A DNA stretch of 26,506 nucleotides from Oscillospiraceae bacterium. Its GTDB lineage: Bacteria; Bacillota_A; Clostridia; Oscillospirales; Oscillospiraceae. Positions 6,753 to 14,261 of this stretch are shown in pieces. Numbering within the stretch: the first letter of the stretch is position 1; every line of letters begins with the position of its first letter. Below the pieces are notes generated by a model, which was not told the origin of the DNA, made no database searches, and saw nothing but the letters and a program-made list of their open reading frames with translations. The stretch spans positions 1 to 26,506 of the forward strand of contig CADADE010000037.1 of NCBI GenBank assembly GCA_902786615.1, given 5' to 3'. The position numbers were made by a program, and so were the translations under genes.

Positions 6753-7715
6753 ATGGCAAACTACTGTGAACATTGCGGATCGGAGCTCACGCCGGGCAGC
6801 TTTTACTGCCAGAACTGCGGCGCGCCCGTCCCCCAGGGCGGCGCGGCCGCGCAGGCAGAGCCGGAGCCGTCCGCCCGGCGTCGCGTGCAGACGCCGCGAA
6901 CCATCGACGAGCTGACGGCCTTCTGCGAGCGGCACGAGCTGCCGCTGGCGAAGATGCGCTTTTTCATCGGTCTGGACTATCCGGGGGCAAAGGCCTTCGG
7001 CATCTTTCAGGACAGCGACGGCAACTTCGTCGTCTATAAAAACAAGGCCGACGGCAGCCGCTCCGTGCGCTACCGCGGCCCGGACGAGGCCTACGCCGTA
7101 AACGAGATCTTCCAGAAGCTCAAGGAGGAGGCCACGAACCAGCGCAGCCGCGTCGCAAACGCGCGCAGATCGGGCTATCCCGGCAGCGAGGCCCAGACGC
7201 GCAATCCCTACAACAGTGCCGATGGCTTTGACGCGCAGCGCAAGGAGAAGAAAAAGCGCGCGATCCTCGGCGTGATCATCGGCGTCGCGGCGGCGATCAC
7301 GATCGCCCGCGCGGCAGTGGCTCACGTTGCGCTCCCGCACCATCACCGCCCCGCCAACGGCTATTACAACTACGGCGGGAACACCTATTACAGTCAGAAC
7401 AGCGACTGGTATCTCTATGACGACGACGGCTGGTATCCCATCAGTGTCTCGGACGAGCTGCTGGACAACGCGGAGGACTACTATGCCTCCTATTCCTATT
7501 CGGATGACTACGGCGTCAGCGACTTTACCGAGAGTGATTATTACTATTACAACGACGACTATGACAGCTCCGACTCCGACTATGATTATGACGACGACTG
7601 GGATTCCTCCAGCAGCTGGGACTGGGACGATGACGACGACTGGGATTCCGGCAGCGACTGGGATTGGGACAGCGACTGGGACAGCGGCTCGACCGACTGG
7701 GACAGCGACTGGTAA
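6753..7715 (+). CDS. Zinc-ribbon membrane protein with Asp/Trp/Ser-rich tail
   Basis: Start ATG at 6753 after AAGGAGG; 320 residues. Residues 5-26 hold two CxxC pairs (CEHC and CQNC), a zinc-ribbon of the kind that opens many Firmicute membrane proteins. A folded part (about 45-135, with TIDELTAFCERHELPLAKMR and FFIGLDYPGAKAFGIFQD) follows. Then come a basic stretch KEKKKR and one transmembrane helix (ILGVIIGVAAAITIARAAVA, about 170-190). The last 120 residues are extremely acidic and aromatic: first Tyr/Asp/Ser-rich, then a run of WD, DW and DSDWDSG units ending at the stop. By the positive-inside rule the tail should be outside, with the zinc ribbon in the cytoplasm. The function is unknown. 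The tail is low complexity and could bind metal ions or cell-wall material. Confidence 0.75.
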   Translation: MANYCEHCGSELTPGSFYCQNCGAPVPQGGAAAQAEPEPSARRRVQTPRTIDELTAFCERHELPLAKMRFFIGLDYPGAKAFGIFQDSDGNFVVYKNKADGSRSVRYRGPDEAYAVNEIFQKLKEEATNQRSRVANARRSGYPGSEAQTRNPYNSADGFDAQRKEKKKRAILGVIIGVAAAITIARAAVAHVALPHHHRPANGYYNYGGNTYYSQNSDWYLYDDDGWYPISVSDELLDNAEDYYASYSYSDDYGVSDFTESDYYYYNDDYDSSDSDYDYDDDWDSSSSWDWDDDDDWDSGSDWDWDSDWDSGSTDWDSDW

Positions 7716-7720
7716 AAAAC

Positions 7721-7758
7721 CCGGGGCGGAAGGCTTACCCTTCCGCCCCGGTGTTTTA
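7721..7758. terminator. Bidirectional terminator between convergent genes
   Basis: A perfect 13-bp stem CCGGGGCGGAAGG (7721-7733) with its complement (7739-7751) around CTTAC. TGTTTTA follows on the plus strand, and GGTTTTTT follows on the minus strand. It serves the zinc-ribbon gene and the convergent flavoprotein gene. Confidence 0.85.
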
Positions 7759-7795
7759 TTATGATTTCTGAAAACGAGGCCCCGGACACTGAAAA

Positions 7796-8269
7796 CTAGG
7801 CGCGGCGCGCCTTGGCGCTGAGTGTTTCGGCTCTCAGGCGCAGCACGCACACGCTCCGGGCCATCTCGGGCGTGATCGAAAAGTCCTGCCCGGTCTGCGT
7901 TTTCATCAGGATTTTCAGCGCCTGCAGCTTCTCCTCGCCCTCGTCGAGGATCTCCGCGCGCGCCTCGCACATGACGCTGGCGTAGGCCGCGCCGTATTTG
8001 CAGGGAGTCTCGCCGCCGGAAACGAGCGCTTCGTCCGTGTCGATCTCCACGAAGGTGCGGTTGTCGCGCCGCAGCAGATCAAGCTTGCGGCCCTCTTTTG
8101 CCCCGTGGACATAGAAAACGGGCAGGCCGTCCGACCAGGCGAGGCCATAGTGCAGCGGAACGACATAGGGCCGCCCTCCGGCGTTGATGCCCAGATGCAG
8201 TACCCGCGCCCGCTCCAGGATCGCGCGGATCTCCTCGCGGTCCGTGATCTCCCGGTCTTTTCTTCTCAT
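7796..8269 (-). CDS. NimA-like / pyridoxamine-5'-phosphate-oxidase-fold flavoprotein
   Basis: The protein has 157 residues from the ATG at 8269, which follows AGGAG. A longer frame to 8326 would run into the -35 box, so it is not used. The pattern is that of the split-barrel FMN-binding family that includes NimA. The opening is REITDREEIRAILERARVLHL, then GRPYVVPLHYGLAW, then FYVHGAKEGRKLDLLRRDNR. A Cys and Tyr stretch (ETPCKYGAAYASVMCEARA) follows, and a C-terminal VLRLRAETLSAKAR. NimA proteins reduce nitroimidazoles, but most family members are uncharacterised flavin reductases, so no drug resistance should be assumed. It has its own promoter, divergent from the CoA-transferase gene. Confidence 0.8.
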   Translation of the reverse strand: MRRKDREITDREEIRAILERARVLHLGINAGGRPYVVPLHYGLAWSDGLPVFYVHGAKEGRKLDLLRRDNRTFVEIDTDEALVSGGETPCKYGAAYASVMCEARAEILDEGEEKLQALKILMKTQTGQDFSITPEMARSVCVLRLRAETLSAKARRA

Positions 8270-8297
8270 GGTCTCACGCTCCTTTTCTTCTTTTTTC

Positions 8298-8326
8298 ATC
8301 ATATCGCGCGACGGAACAGATGACAA
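8298..8326 (-). promoter_or_regulatory. Promoter of the NimA-like gene
   Basis: Minus strand: -35 TTGTCA (8326-8321), 17-bp spacer, -10 TATGAT (8303-8298). It rules out the upstream alternative start of the gene. Confidence 0.65.
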
Positions 8327-8357
8327 GGCTTTTCTTCTCCCGCGGCGCGCCGCGCGA

Positions 8358-8386
8358 TTTACAACGGCGGCCTTTTATGATAGAAT
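8358..8386 (+). promoter_or_regulatory. Promoter of the CoA-transferase operon
   Basis: -35 TTTACA (8358-8363), 17-bp spacer, -10 TAGAAT (8381-8386), about 48 bases before the gene start. It supports the ATG at 8434 rather than earlier starts. Confidence 0.65.
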
Positions 8387-8433
8387 ATGATTTCGCAAGG
8401 CAAATTTTAACAGGCGGAACGGAGGGACGCGCC

Positions 8434-9912
8434 ATGGAACGTGTCGCAGCCATCTATCGGGAAAAGATCCTGTCGCCGCAGCAGGCCGCGGAGAAGATCC
8501 GCAGCGGCATGACGCTTGCTATGAGCGGCTTTACGCTGGTGGGCTACCCCAAAGCCGTGCCGCTGGCTCTGGCCGAGAGCGGCCACGCGGACGATCTGAC
8601 GATCTGCGTCGGCGCCTCGGTGGGCGACGAGCTGGACGGCGCGCTGACCCGCGCGGGCCTGGTGCGGCGCCGCTTCGCTTATCAATCCAACCGGGATATG
8701 CGCGCCGCCATCAACGCCGGCACGATCGGCTACAGCGACATGCACATCTCCCACTTCCCGCGCCAGATCGCCGAGGGCGTCGGGCCGAAGATCGACTTTG
8801 CCATTGTCGAATGCAGCGCCGTGACCGAAGATGGCCTGATCCCGACAGCCTCTGTCGGCTGCATGGATGCGATCGTCCGGGCGGCGGACAAGGTGATCGT
8901 GGAGGTCAACGAGACGCTGCCGCTGGATCTCTTCGGCATGCACGACATTTTCGAGATCGGCCTGCCGCCCCGCGCGCGGGTGCTGAACATCCTCTCCCCG
9001 ACGGACCGGATCGGCACGTCCTTTCTCCCCTGCCCGCCGGAGAAGATCGCCGCCATCGTCCTGACGGACAGGCCGGACCAGCCCGCCAGCTTCAAGCCTC
9101 TCACGCCCGCCACCGCCCGGATCGGTCAAAACGTCGTGAACTTTTTGAAGGGTGAGGTCGACGCCGGGCGCCTGCCGGAGGGGCTGGGGCCCATCCAGTC
9201 CGGGGTCGGCAGCGTGGGCAACGCCGTGCTGCAGGCCCTCAACGAGGGGGGCTTTCGGGGTCTTGAGATGTACACCGAGGTCATGCAGGACGCCGCGCTG
9301 GGGCTGATGGACAGGGGCGTTTTTGCCAGCGTGTCGGCCAGCGCCGTCTCGCTGGAGGAGGCCACGCGCCGCCGCTTTTACGAAAACCTGCCGGACTATC
9401 ATGACCGGATCGTTATCCGCCCGCAGGAGATCTCCAACCACCCGGAGGTCATCCGGCGCCTCGGCGTGATCGCGCTGAACACCCCCATCGAGCTGGACAT
9501 CTACGGCAACGTCAATTCCACGCACATCATGGGCAGCTCGGTCATGAACGGCATCGGCGGCAGCGGTGACTTTACCCGCAACGCGCGGCTGAGCATTTTC
9601 GCCACCGAATCCGTGGCCAAGGGCGGCGCGATCTCCTGCATCGTGCCGATGGTGAGCCACGTGGACCACACCGAGCACGACGTGCACGTCATCGTGACGG
9701 AGCAGGGCGTGGCCGACCTGCGGTGGAAGACGCCGCGGGAGCGGGCTGAGCTTCTGATCGAGAACTGCGCCCACCCGGACTACCGCCCGCTGCTGCGGGA
9801 GTATTTTGAACACGCGCAGAAGGTTTCCAGGGGGCAGCACACGCCCCACGATCTGACGCAGGCGCTGTCCTGGCACCAGAGATTTCTGGAAACCGGAAGC
9901 ATGAAAGGATAA
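8434..9912 (+). CDS. Acetyl-CoA hydrolase/transferase family CoA-transferase (succinyl-CoA:acetate type)
   Basis: A 492-residue enzyme from the ATG at 8434, after GGAGGG. The two CoA-transferase family 1 domains follow in order, with the N-terminal GMTLAMSGFTLVGYPKAVPLAL and VGSVGNAVLQAL. The motif MYTEVMQDA contains Glu282, the expected catalytic glutamate that forms the glutamyl-CoA thioester. The later stretch NGIGGSGDFTRNARLSIFAT plus IVPMVSHVDHTEHDVHVIVT and EQGVADLRWKTPRERAE closely match Cat1/AarC succinyl-CoA:acetate CoA-transferases. It would move CoA between acetate and another acyl-CoA in the cytoplasm, a step in fermentation or acetate handling. Other acyl donors such as propionyl- or butyryl-CoA cannot be excluded. 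It is the first gene of a three-gene plus-strand operon. Confidence 0.88.
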   Translation: MERVAAIYREKILSPQQAAEKIRSGMTLAMSGFTLVGYPKAVPLALAESGHADDLTICVGASVGDELDGALTRAGLVRRRFAYQSNRDMRAAINAGTIGYSDMHISHFPRQIAEGVGPKIDFAIVECSAVTEDGLIPTASVGCMDAIVRAADKVIVEVNETLPLDLFGMHDIFEIGLPPRARVLNILSPTDRIGTSFLPCPPEKIAAIVLTDRPDQPASFKPLTPATARIGQNVVNFLKGEVDAGRLPEGLGPIQSGVGSVGNAVLQALNEGGFRGLEMYTEVMQDAALGLMDRGVFASVSASAVSLEEATRRRFYENLPDYHDRIVIRPQEISNHPEVIRRLGVIALNTPIELDIYGNVNSTHIMGSSVMNGIGGSGDFTRNARLSIFATESVAKGGAISCIVPMVSHVDHTEHDVHVIVTEQGVADLRWKTPRERAELLIENCAHPDYRPLLREYFEHAQKVSRGQHTPHDLTQALSWHQRFLETGSMKG

Positions 9913-9922
9913 GGAGAATAAA

Positions 9923-10228
9923 ATGGATATCGTACAGCTTTGTGAGATCGGCATGCTGGTGGCCTTCGGCTTTTCCTGGCCCTTCAACATCGCCAAATCC
10001 TGGCGCTCGCGCACGGCGAAGGGCAAGAGCGTCATGTTTGAGTTCATCGTGGTCTTCGGCTATCTCGTCGGGCTGCTGGGCAAGCTGATCACCTACAGCC
10101 GCACCGGCGTCTGGGCCTATTCGATCTGGTTCTACTTCGCAGACATCGCCATGGTCGCCATTGATATCGTGCTGTATTTCCGCAATGTCGCCCTCGACCG
10201 GCGCGGCGAGGAAGGACGCAAGCTATGA
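9923..10228 (+). CDS. Small PQ-loop-like (SemiSWEET-type) membrane protein
   Basis: A 101-residue protein starting 10 bases after the CoA-transferase stop, with AAGGAG upstream. There are about three transmembrane helices (around residues 5-22, 37-58 and 66-90). Helix 1 ends in SWPFNIAKSWRSRTAKGKSV, which resembles the PQ-loop motif PQxxKxxRTKSxxGLS but has Trp-Pro-Phe in place of Pro-Gln. The size and three-helix plan match bacterial SemiSWEET half-transporters, which work as dimers moving small solutes. The stop overlaps the next start as ATGA, so the two are translationally coupled. The family assignment is by resemblance only. Confidence 0.65.
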   Translation: MDIVQLCEIGMLVAFGFSWPFNIAKSWRSRTAKGKSVMFEFIVVFGYLVGLLGKLITYSRTGVWAYSIWFYFADIAMVAIDIVLYFRNVALDRRGEEGRKL

Positions 10229-11871
10229 TTTTATATTTCTCGGCGACGGGCAACTGTGCCTTTGCCGCCAAACGGATTGCCGGGCGCATCGGCGACGAGG
10301 CCGTGAGCCTGCTGGAAAAATTCCGCACCAACGACCACAGCCCCCTCTTTTCGGAAAAACCCTGGGTCATCGTCTCGCCGGTCTATGTGGCGGAGATGCC
10401 CCGGATCGTGCGCGACTGGCTGAAGGCCACGCCGCTGACGGGCAGCCGCGACATTTTCTTCGTCTTCACCGCCGCCAGCGAGATGAGCTGCTCGGGCTAT
10501 TTTGCCAAACGGCTCGTCGAGGAAAAGGGCATGGTCTATCACGGCAGCGCCAGCGTCCGGATGCCCACGAACTATCCCATTTTCTTCACCGTCAAGGAAG
10601 GCTATGCGTGCCGCAGGATCGTGGAGGACGCGATCCCGGTCATCGACAAGGCGGCGGAGATCATCTCCCTGAACGGGATCATCCCCGAGAAGCAGCCGGG
10701 CAAGGCAACCCTCGCCGCCACGGTGCCGGTCAACGAGCTGTATTATAAGTATTTCGTCAAGGCCGACGACTTTTATGCCACTGACGCGTGCATCGGCTGC
10801 GGCAAGTGTACGAAGGTCTGTCCCTATGCCAACATCACGCTCCGGGACGGCAAGCCCGTCTGGGGCGGGAAGTGCACGCACTGCATGGCCTGTCTCTCCT
10901 CCTGCCCGAAGGAGGCCATCGAATACGGCACCAAGACGGTCGGCAAGCGGCGCTACCACTTTCCGAAAAATCTTTCTGTCAAACACGCAGACGCGGCCGA
11001 GCCGCAGACGAAAGGAGCGAAAAAGATGAAAGTTGTATTGGCAGGCGCCTTCGGCCACCTTGGCAGCGACATTCTGCGCGAGCTGGTCCGCCAGGGTCAT
11101 GAGGTCGTTGCGACCGGACGCACGGTCCGCGAGGTGCCCGGCTGCACGGGCTATACCGCGATTACCTCGGACGCGCAGAAGCCGGAGACGCTCCGCGGCC
11201 TCTGTGACGGGGCGGACGTGGTGATCTCCACCGTCGGGCTGACAAAAGCCAGCGCCGAGCTCAGCTGCTATGACGTGGATTATCAGGGCAACATGAACCT
11301 TCTCGCCGAGGCCAAACGCGCCGGTGTGAAGCAGTTTGCCTATATCTCCGTCCTCAAGGCCGACGGCAACCCCGCCGTCCCGATGCTCGACGCCAAGGCA
11401 AAGTTTGAAGAGGAGCTGAAAAAGAGCGGCCTCGGCTGGGTCATCTTCCGTCCGAGCGGCTACTTCTACGACATCGCCAAGGTCTTTATGCCCATGATCG
11501 AAAAGGGCAAGGTCACGCTGCTGGGCAGCAAGGCTGTCCACTGCAACGTCGTCGACACGCCGGACTTCGCCGCCTTCATCGTCGAACACATGTGCGACAA
11601 CGGCAAGCTTTACAACGTGGGCGGCAAGGAGACCTGGAGCTATGAGGAGCTGGCGCGGATGTTCTTCGCCGCCGCCGGCAAGGAGCCCAACATCAGCCGC
11701 GCGCCGGTCTGGCTCTTCGACGTGCTGGCCTGGGTCAACAAGCAGAAGAAAAACGGCAAGGAGGCCATCATCCGCTTCTCCAAGTGGACACTGACCGAGG
11801 AAATGGTGGGCGACACGATCGTCGGCGACGCGAGCTTCGCGGAGTATATCAAGAGCTGCTATAAAAAATAA
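10225..11871 (+). CDS. EFR1-type flavodoxin-ferredoxin fused in frame to an NAD(P)-binding NmrA-like domain
   Basis: An uninterrupted 548-residue frame with two parts. Residues 1-265 are an EFR1-family ferrodoxin. A flavodoxin-like N-terminus (ILYFSATGN, FMN phosphate loop) is followed by two 4Fe-4S motifs, CIGCGKCTKVCP and CTHCMACLSSCP. From residue 268 comes an atypical short-chain dehydrogenase/NmrA domain with a Rossmann loop (VLAGAFGHLGSDILREL), the SVLKADGN stretch and FRPSGYFYDI. Exactly at the junction there is a ribosome site AAAGGAG (11011-11017) eight bases before an in-frame ATG (11026). The protein therefore looks like two former genes joined by loss of a stop codon, and the second half may still be made separately. 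The first part would pass electrons from ferredoxin or flavin; the substrate of the second is unknown. Confidence 0.8.
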   Translation: MILYFSATGNCAFAAKRIAGRIGDEAVSLLEKFRTNDHSPLFSEKPWVIVSPVYVAEMPRIVRDWLKATPLTGSRDIFFVFTAASEMSCSGYFAKRLVEEKGMVYHGSASVRMPTNYPIFFTVKEGYACRRIVEDAIPVIDKAAEIISLNGIIPEKQPGKATLAATVPVNELYYKYFVKADDFYATDACIGCGKCTKVCPYANITLRDGKPVWGGKCTHCMACLSSCPKEAIEYGTKTVGKRRYHFPKNLSVKHADAAEPQTKGAKKMKVVLAGAFGHLGSDILRELVRQGHEVVATGRTVREVPGCTGYTAITSDAQKPETLRGLCDGADVVISTVGLTKASAELSCYDVDYQGNMNLLAEAKRAGVKQFAYISVLKADGNPAVPMLDAKAKFEEELKKSGLGWVIFRPSGYFYDIAKVFMPMIEKGKVTLLGSKAVHCNVVDTPDFAAFIVEHMCDNGKLYNVGGKETWSYEELARMFFAAAGKEPNISRAPVWLFDVLAWVNKQKKNGKEAIIRFSKWTLTEEMVGDTIVGDASFAEYIKSCYKK

Positions 11872-11892
11872 GGCTGCGCCCGGAAAAGAGAT

Positions 11893-11935
11893 CCCCCGCA
11901 GATATCCGATTGGGTATCTGCGGGGGTTTTGTTTG
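11893..11935 (+). terminator. Terminator of the CoA-transferase operon
   Basis: A 15-bp stem (CCCCCGCAGATATCC, 11893-11907, with 11912-11926; one G-T pair), a four-base loop and TTTTGTTT. The core GCAGATAYCC...GGGTATCTGC recurs in the hairpin at 12059-12094. Confidence 0.85.
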
Positions 11936-12058
11936 ACGCGGGCAGATTCGAATCCCCTCCGGGGACTAGGCGCGATCAAGGAAGGGCTTCGCCCTTTTAT
12001 GCGCCGTCGCTGCTGCCTGCCTCCGGCAGAGCAGCCCTCGTCAGAGCCCGGCAGATGC
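11936..12058. other. Structured intergenic stretch with a tRNA-like scrap
   Basis: No ORF is supported here. GGCGC (11969-11973) and GCGCC (12001-12005) enclose AAGGGC-TTC-GCCCTT (11982-11996). GCTGC (12009-12013) and GCAGC (12031-12035) enclose TGCC-TCC-GGCA. At 11940-11952 stands GGGCAGATTCGAA, identical to the T-arm stretch of the intact tRNA at 26390-26402. It may be the debris of an earlier tRNA/terminator unit or a small structured RNA; neither is proven. Confidence 0.35.
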
Positions 12059-12094
12059 AAAAACGCAGATACCCGAATGGGTATCTGCGTTTTT
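12059..12094. terminator. Terminator of the original (now truncated) tRNA-Thr gene
   Basis: A perfect 16-bp stem AAAAACGCAGATACCC/GGGTATCTGCGTTTTT with loop GAAT, directly after the CCA end of the tRNA remnant on the minus strand. It is symmetrical and would work on both strands. Confidence 0.75.
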
Positions 12095-12138
12095 GGAGCT
12101 GCTGACCAGATTCGAACTGGTGACCTCATCCTTACCAA
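12094..12138 (-). repeat. Left attachment site: 3' half of tRNA-Thr
   Basis: 45 bases repeat 26380-26424 with four differences. It holds the anticodon loop, the 3' anticodon strand, the variable loop, T-arm, 3' acceptor strand and CCA of tRNA-Thr, but no 5' half. The last 17 bases (12122-12138) are identical to the right copy and mark the crossover core. The T-stem here is ACCAG/CTGGT instead of GGCAG/CTGCC at the right. Confidence 0.9.
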
Positions 12139-12148
12139 TGTTTGTTCG

Positions 12149-12228
12149 TACCAACTAATACCAAGAAATCGAGGCGCTACAATGATTTCGGAGATTTTCA
12201 ATTAACAGGATGTACCAACCTGTACCAA
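12149..12228 (+). repeat. TACCAA direct repeats, probable integrase/excisionase arm sites
   Basis: TACCAA occurs at 12149, 12159, 12213 and 12223, and also at 12133 inside the att core. The four form two pairs, each with a 10-bp period, and the pairs are 64 bp apart. Phased repeats next to an att core are typical arm-type binding sites. The 188 bases from 12139 to 12326 hold no gene. Confidence 0.5.
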
Positions 12229-12326
12229 GTGAAAACAGGTCATACCATGCAAACAAGAGACGTTTTGTGTGCAAAATGTTTGCAGTATCTTTTCCCGGAA
12301 GGGTGTACGAAAATAGGCCGTTGGTT

Positions 12327-13196
12327 TTATCTCGCTGTGTTGTCGGTCGTGTTCGCCTCGCCCGACAGACTTGGAAGAGCTATCTCAAGAGCTTCAAGAC
12401 TGCTCAGTTGTTTGACCGCAAGTTCTCTCATCCTAACCAAGCGCTCAGACTGTGTCAAGCCTTGTTCAATCAAAATTGCATTATAACTTTCCATGTTTGC
12501 CAATACCAAAAGCTGCTGGATTGTGGAATAGTCGCGGATGTTCCCGGTTTTCTCGGGATTTTCGTCTCTCCACTGCCTTGCCGTCTTACCATACAACGCC
12601 ACATTGAGCATGTCCGCCTCACTGGCATATGTATAAGAGATTTGCTGCGGCGTCAGCTCTGGCGGGATCAGGTTATCTTTGATTGCATCGGTGTGGATTC
12701 GATAGTTCAGCTTTGCAATCTCCCTGTTTAGGTTCCATCCAAGTGAGAGCCTGCTGTTTTCATCATATTTAAGTCGCTTATAATCCTTGATGATGTATAG
12801 CTTGAACTCCGCAGACACCCATGAGGCAAATTCAAACGCAATGTCTGAGTGTGCATAGGTGCCGCCATATCGACCAGCTTTTACGACAATCCCGGTAGCA
12901 TTTACTCCTTCGATCCATTTTGTCGGGGACATGGTAAATGCATTCAATCCTGCTTGGCTTCTAAACCCGTCGAATTCGACGGGTTTAAATTTTGGATTGT
13001 GCAATGACTCCCAAAGGCCAAGAAATTCCAAAGTGTCGCGGTTTCGCATCCAGTTTTTGATGACATCATTCGGAGCGTCACTTTTGTACCGGGCAATGTC
13101 TGTCAAGGAAATATACTCGTTTTCGAAGTCTTCGGTATAGATTCCGATTTCAAAGCCTTTGGCGTGAATGGTGTCTTTTTTTATTTGTTTAGGCAT
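12327..13196 (-). CDS. KilA-N domain protein
   Basis: A 289-residue protein from the ATG at 13196 with GGAGGT five bases upstream. The N-terminal two thirds match the KilA-N DNA-binding domain. YISLTDIARYKSDAPNDVIK is followed by WMRNRDTLEFLGLWE and then GLNAFTMSPTKWIEGVNATG. After these come AGRYGGTYAHSDIAFEFASW and FKLYIIKDYKRLK. The C-terminal part is helical (LNREIAKLNYRIHTDAIKDN, then YASEADMLNVALYGKTARQW). KilA-N proteins are common in phages and mobile elements and often sit beside restriction systems. The exact role is unknown: DNA binding with a regulatory or defence-accessory function is likely. It is the last gene of the res-to-KilA-N operon, 21 bases after the DUF6602 gene. Confidence 0.8.
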   Translation of the reverse strand: MPKQIKKDTIHAKGFEIGIYTEDFENEYISLTDIARYKSDAPNDVIKNWMRNRDTLEFLGLWESLHNPKFKPVEFDGFRSQAGLNAFTMSPTKWIEGVNATGIVVKAGRYGGTYAHSDIAFEFASWVSAEFKLYIIKDYKRLKYDENSRLSLGWNLNREIAKLNYRIHTDAIKDNLIPPELTPQQISYTYASEADMLNVALYGKTARQWRDENPEKTGNIRDYSTIQQLLVLANMESYNAILIEQGLTQSERLVRMRELAVKQLSSLEALEIALPSLSGEANTTDNTAR

Positions 13197-13217
13197 ACAG
13201 CACCTCCAAATGAGCGT

Positions 13218-14258
13218 TCACTCTACCTCAGCATTTTCGTCTCTCTGGTCAGATATTCCGGCGTTATCATTCGATTCAAATGACCGATTAATAATCGTCG
13301 ACACCTTTTTAACTATTTCTTCTAACTCTTCTGCTGTTTTCCCATATTTTTTGAAATCTGCAGTTGTAAATTGCCCAGTTGTAAGCTTGAAGAAGATCTC
13401 ATGAGTTTCTCCTAAGAATCGGAGTTCTTCTCCGGACAAATTTGTATTTCCCACCGGAACTGACAAATCATCTGGTATCATATCATGTGGTATTGAGACT
13501 TTCATATCATCAAAAGTGTGAGCCGCAGATGCATATTGAAAAAGATTTGGCGGGAAATTGACCGCAGTGCTCAAATGCTGTTGTAGTAGTAGATAAAAAA
13601 GATAGAGATTATTCTCTTTCTCTTTTTCGATTATCCCCCAAGTTGTGTCCTCAGACGGCAATGTTGTGATATTACGCATGTCGTTTTTGCTGACATTAAC
13701 AATGAGGCCTTTATCCAGTACGCAAATCATACTTGGCAGATATTCCTTTGCAGCATCTTTACACAGGTCGTACACATTTTGAGCAATCGTAGATAATGAA
13801 CTATCAGATGTATAAGAAAAAATACTTCCACAGATTTTGTTGTATTGGTTGGGAATAACTGGTGAGTTTATAAAAACTGAAAGCTCTAATTCCTTTACGC
13901 TTCTAATATTGTCGATACTTTTTTCCAACTCTGCCTTTGATAGACATGATTTAACTTCGATTGTCGCAAATATGCTTTCTACGGGTAGAACAACACTTCC
14001 TGAATCCACTTGCAGAAATGATGGTGAATTGAATGCATCGTATATAATGAAGTCTTGTTGTTTACTTTGCGTTCCTTTAACGTCAGTTATAATTCCGCTC
14101 CCGACAGCGTATTTCTGAGGCAAGAGCTGCTTGATGTATTCACGGAGGATATTCTCCCTTGCGCTGCCGCGCAGGCCCATATGATCAATATGGCTGGTAA
14201 CTTCCTGATAATCGATCTCCATCTTTTTTGCCATGGACTCGATATTATAGAGGAGCAA
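13218..14258 (-). CDS. DUF6602-like protein with PD-(D/E)XK nuclease-type core
   Basis: A 346-residue protein. The start is a TTG at 14258, seven bases after GGAGG located in the last codons of mod. The nearest ATG (14234) has no ribosome site, so translation is probably coupled to mod. The N-terminal segment HMGLRGSARENILREYIKQL, then LPQKYAVGSGIITDVKG, QQDFIIYD and FATIEVKSCLSKAEL, looks like DUF6602. The Asp of IIYD and the Glu and Lys of IEVKS suit a PD-(D/E)XK fold. The remaining two thirds are mixed helical and strand without a known motif. It is AT-rich compared with mod. A nuclease-like or DNA-binding accessory in defence is the best guess; activity is not shown by sequence alone. Confidence 0.65.
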   Translation of the reverse strand: MLLYNIESMAKKMEIDYQEVTSHIDHMGLRGSARENILREYIKQLLPQKYAVGSGIITDVKGTQSKQQDFIIYDAFNSPSFLQVDSGSVVLPVESIFATIEVKSCLSKAELEKSIDNIRSVKELELSVFINSPVIPNQYNKICGSIFSYTSDSSLSTIAQNVYDLCKDAAKEYLPSMICVLDKGLIVNVSKNDMRNITTLPSEDTTWGIIEKEKENNLYLFYLLLQQHLSTAVNFPPNLFQYASAAHTFDDMKVSIPHDMIPDDLSVPVGNTNLSGEELRFLGETHEIFFKLTTGQFTTADFKKYGKTAEELEEIVKKVSTIINRSFESNDNAGISDQRDENAEVE

Positions 14259-14261
14259 ACC

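Noticed and set aside
12242..12326. A terminator or small gene after the KilA-N gene
   Set aside because: No stem with a T run and no ORF with a ribosome site is visible between the KilA-N stop and the TACCAA repeats.
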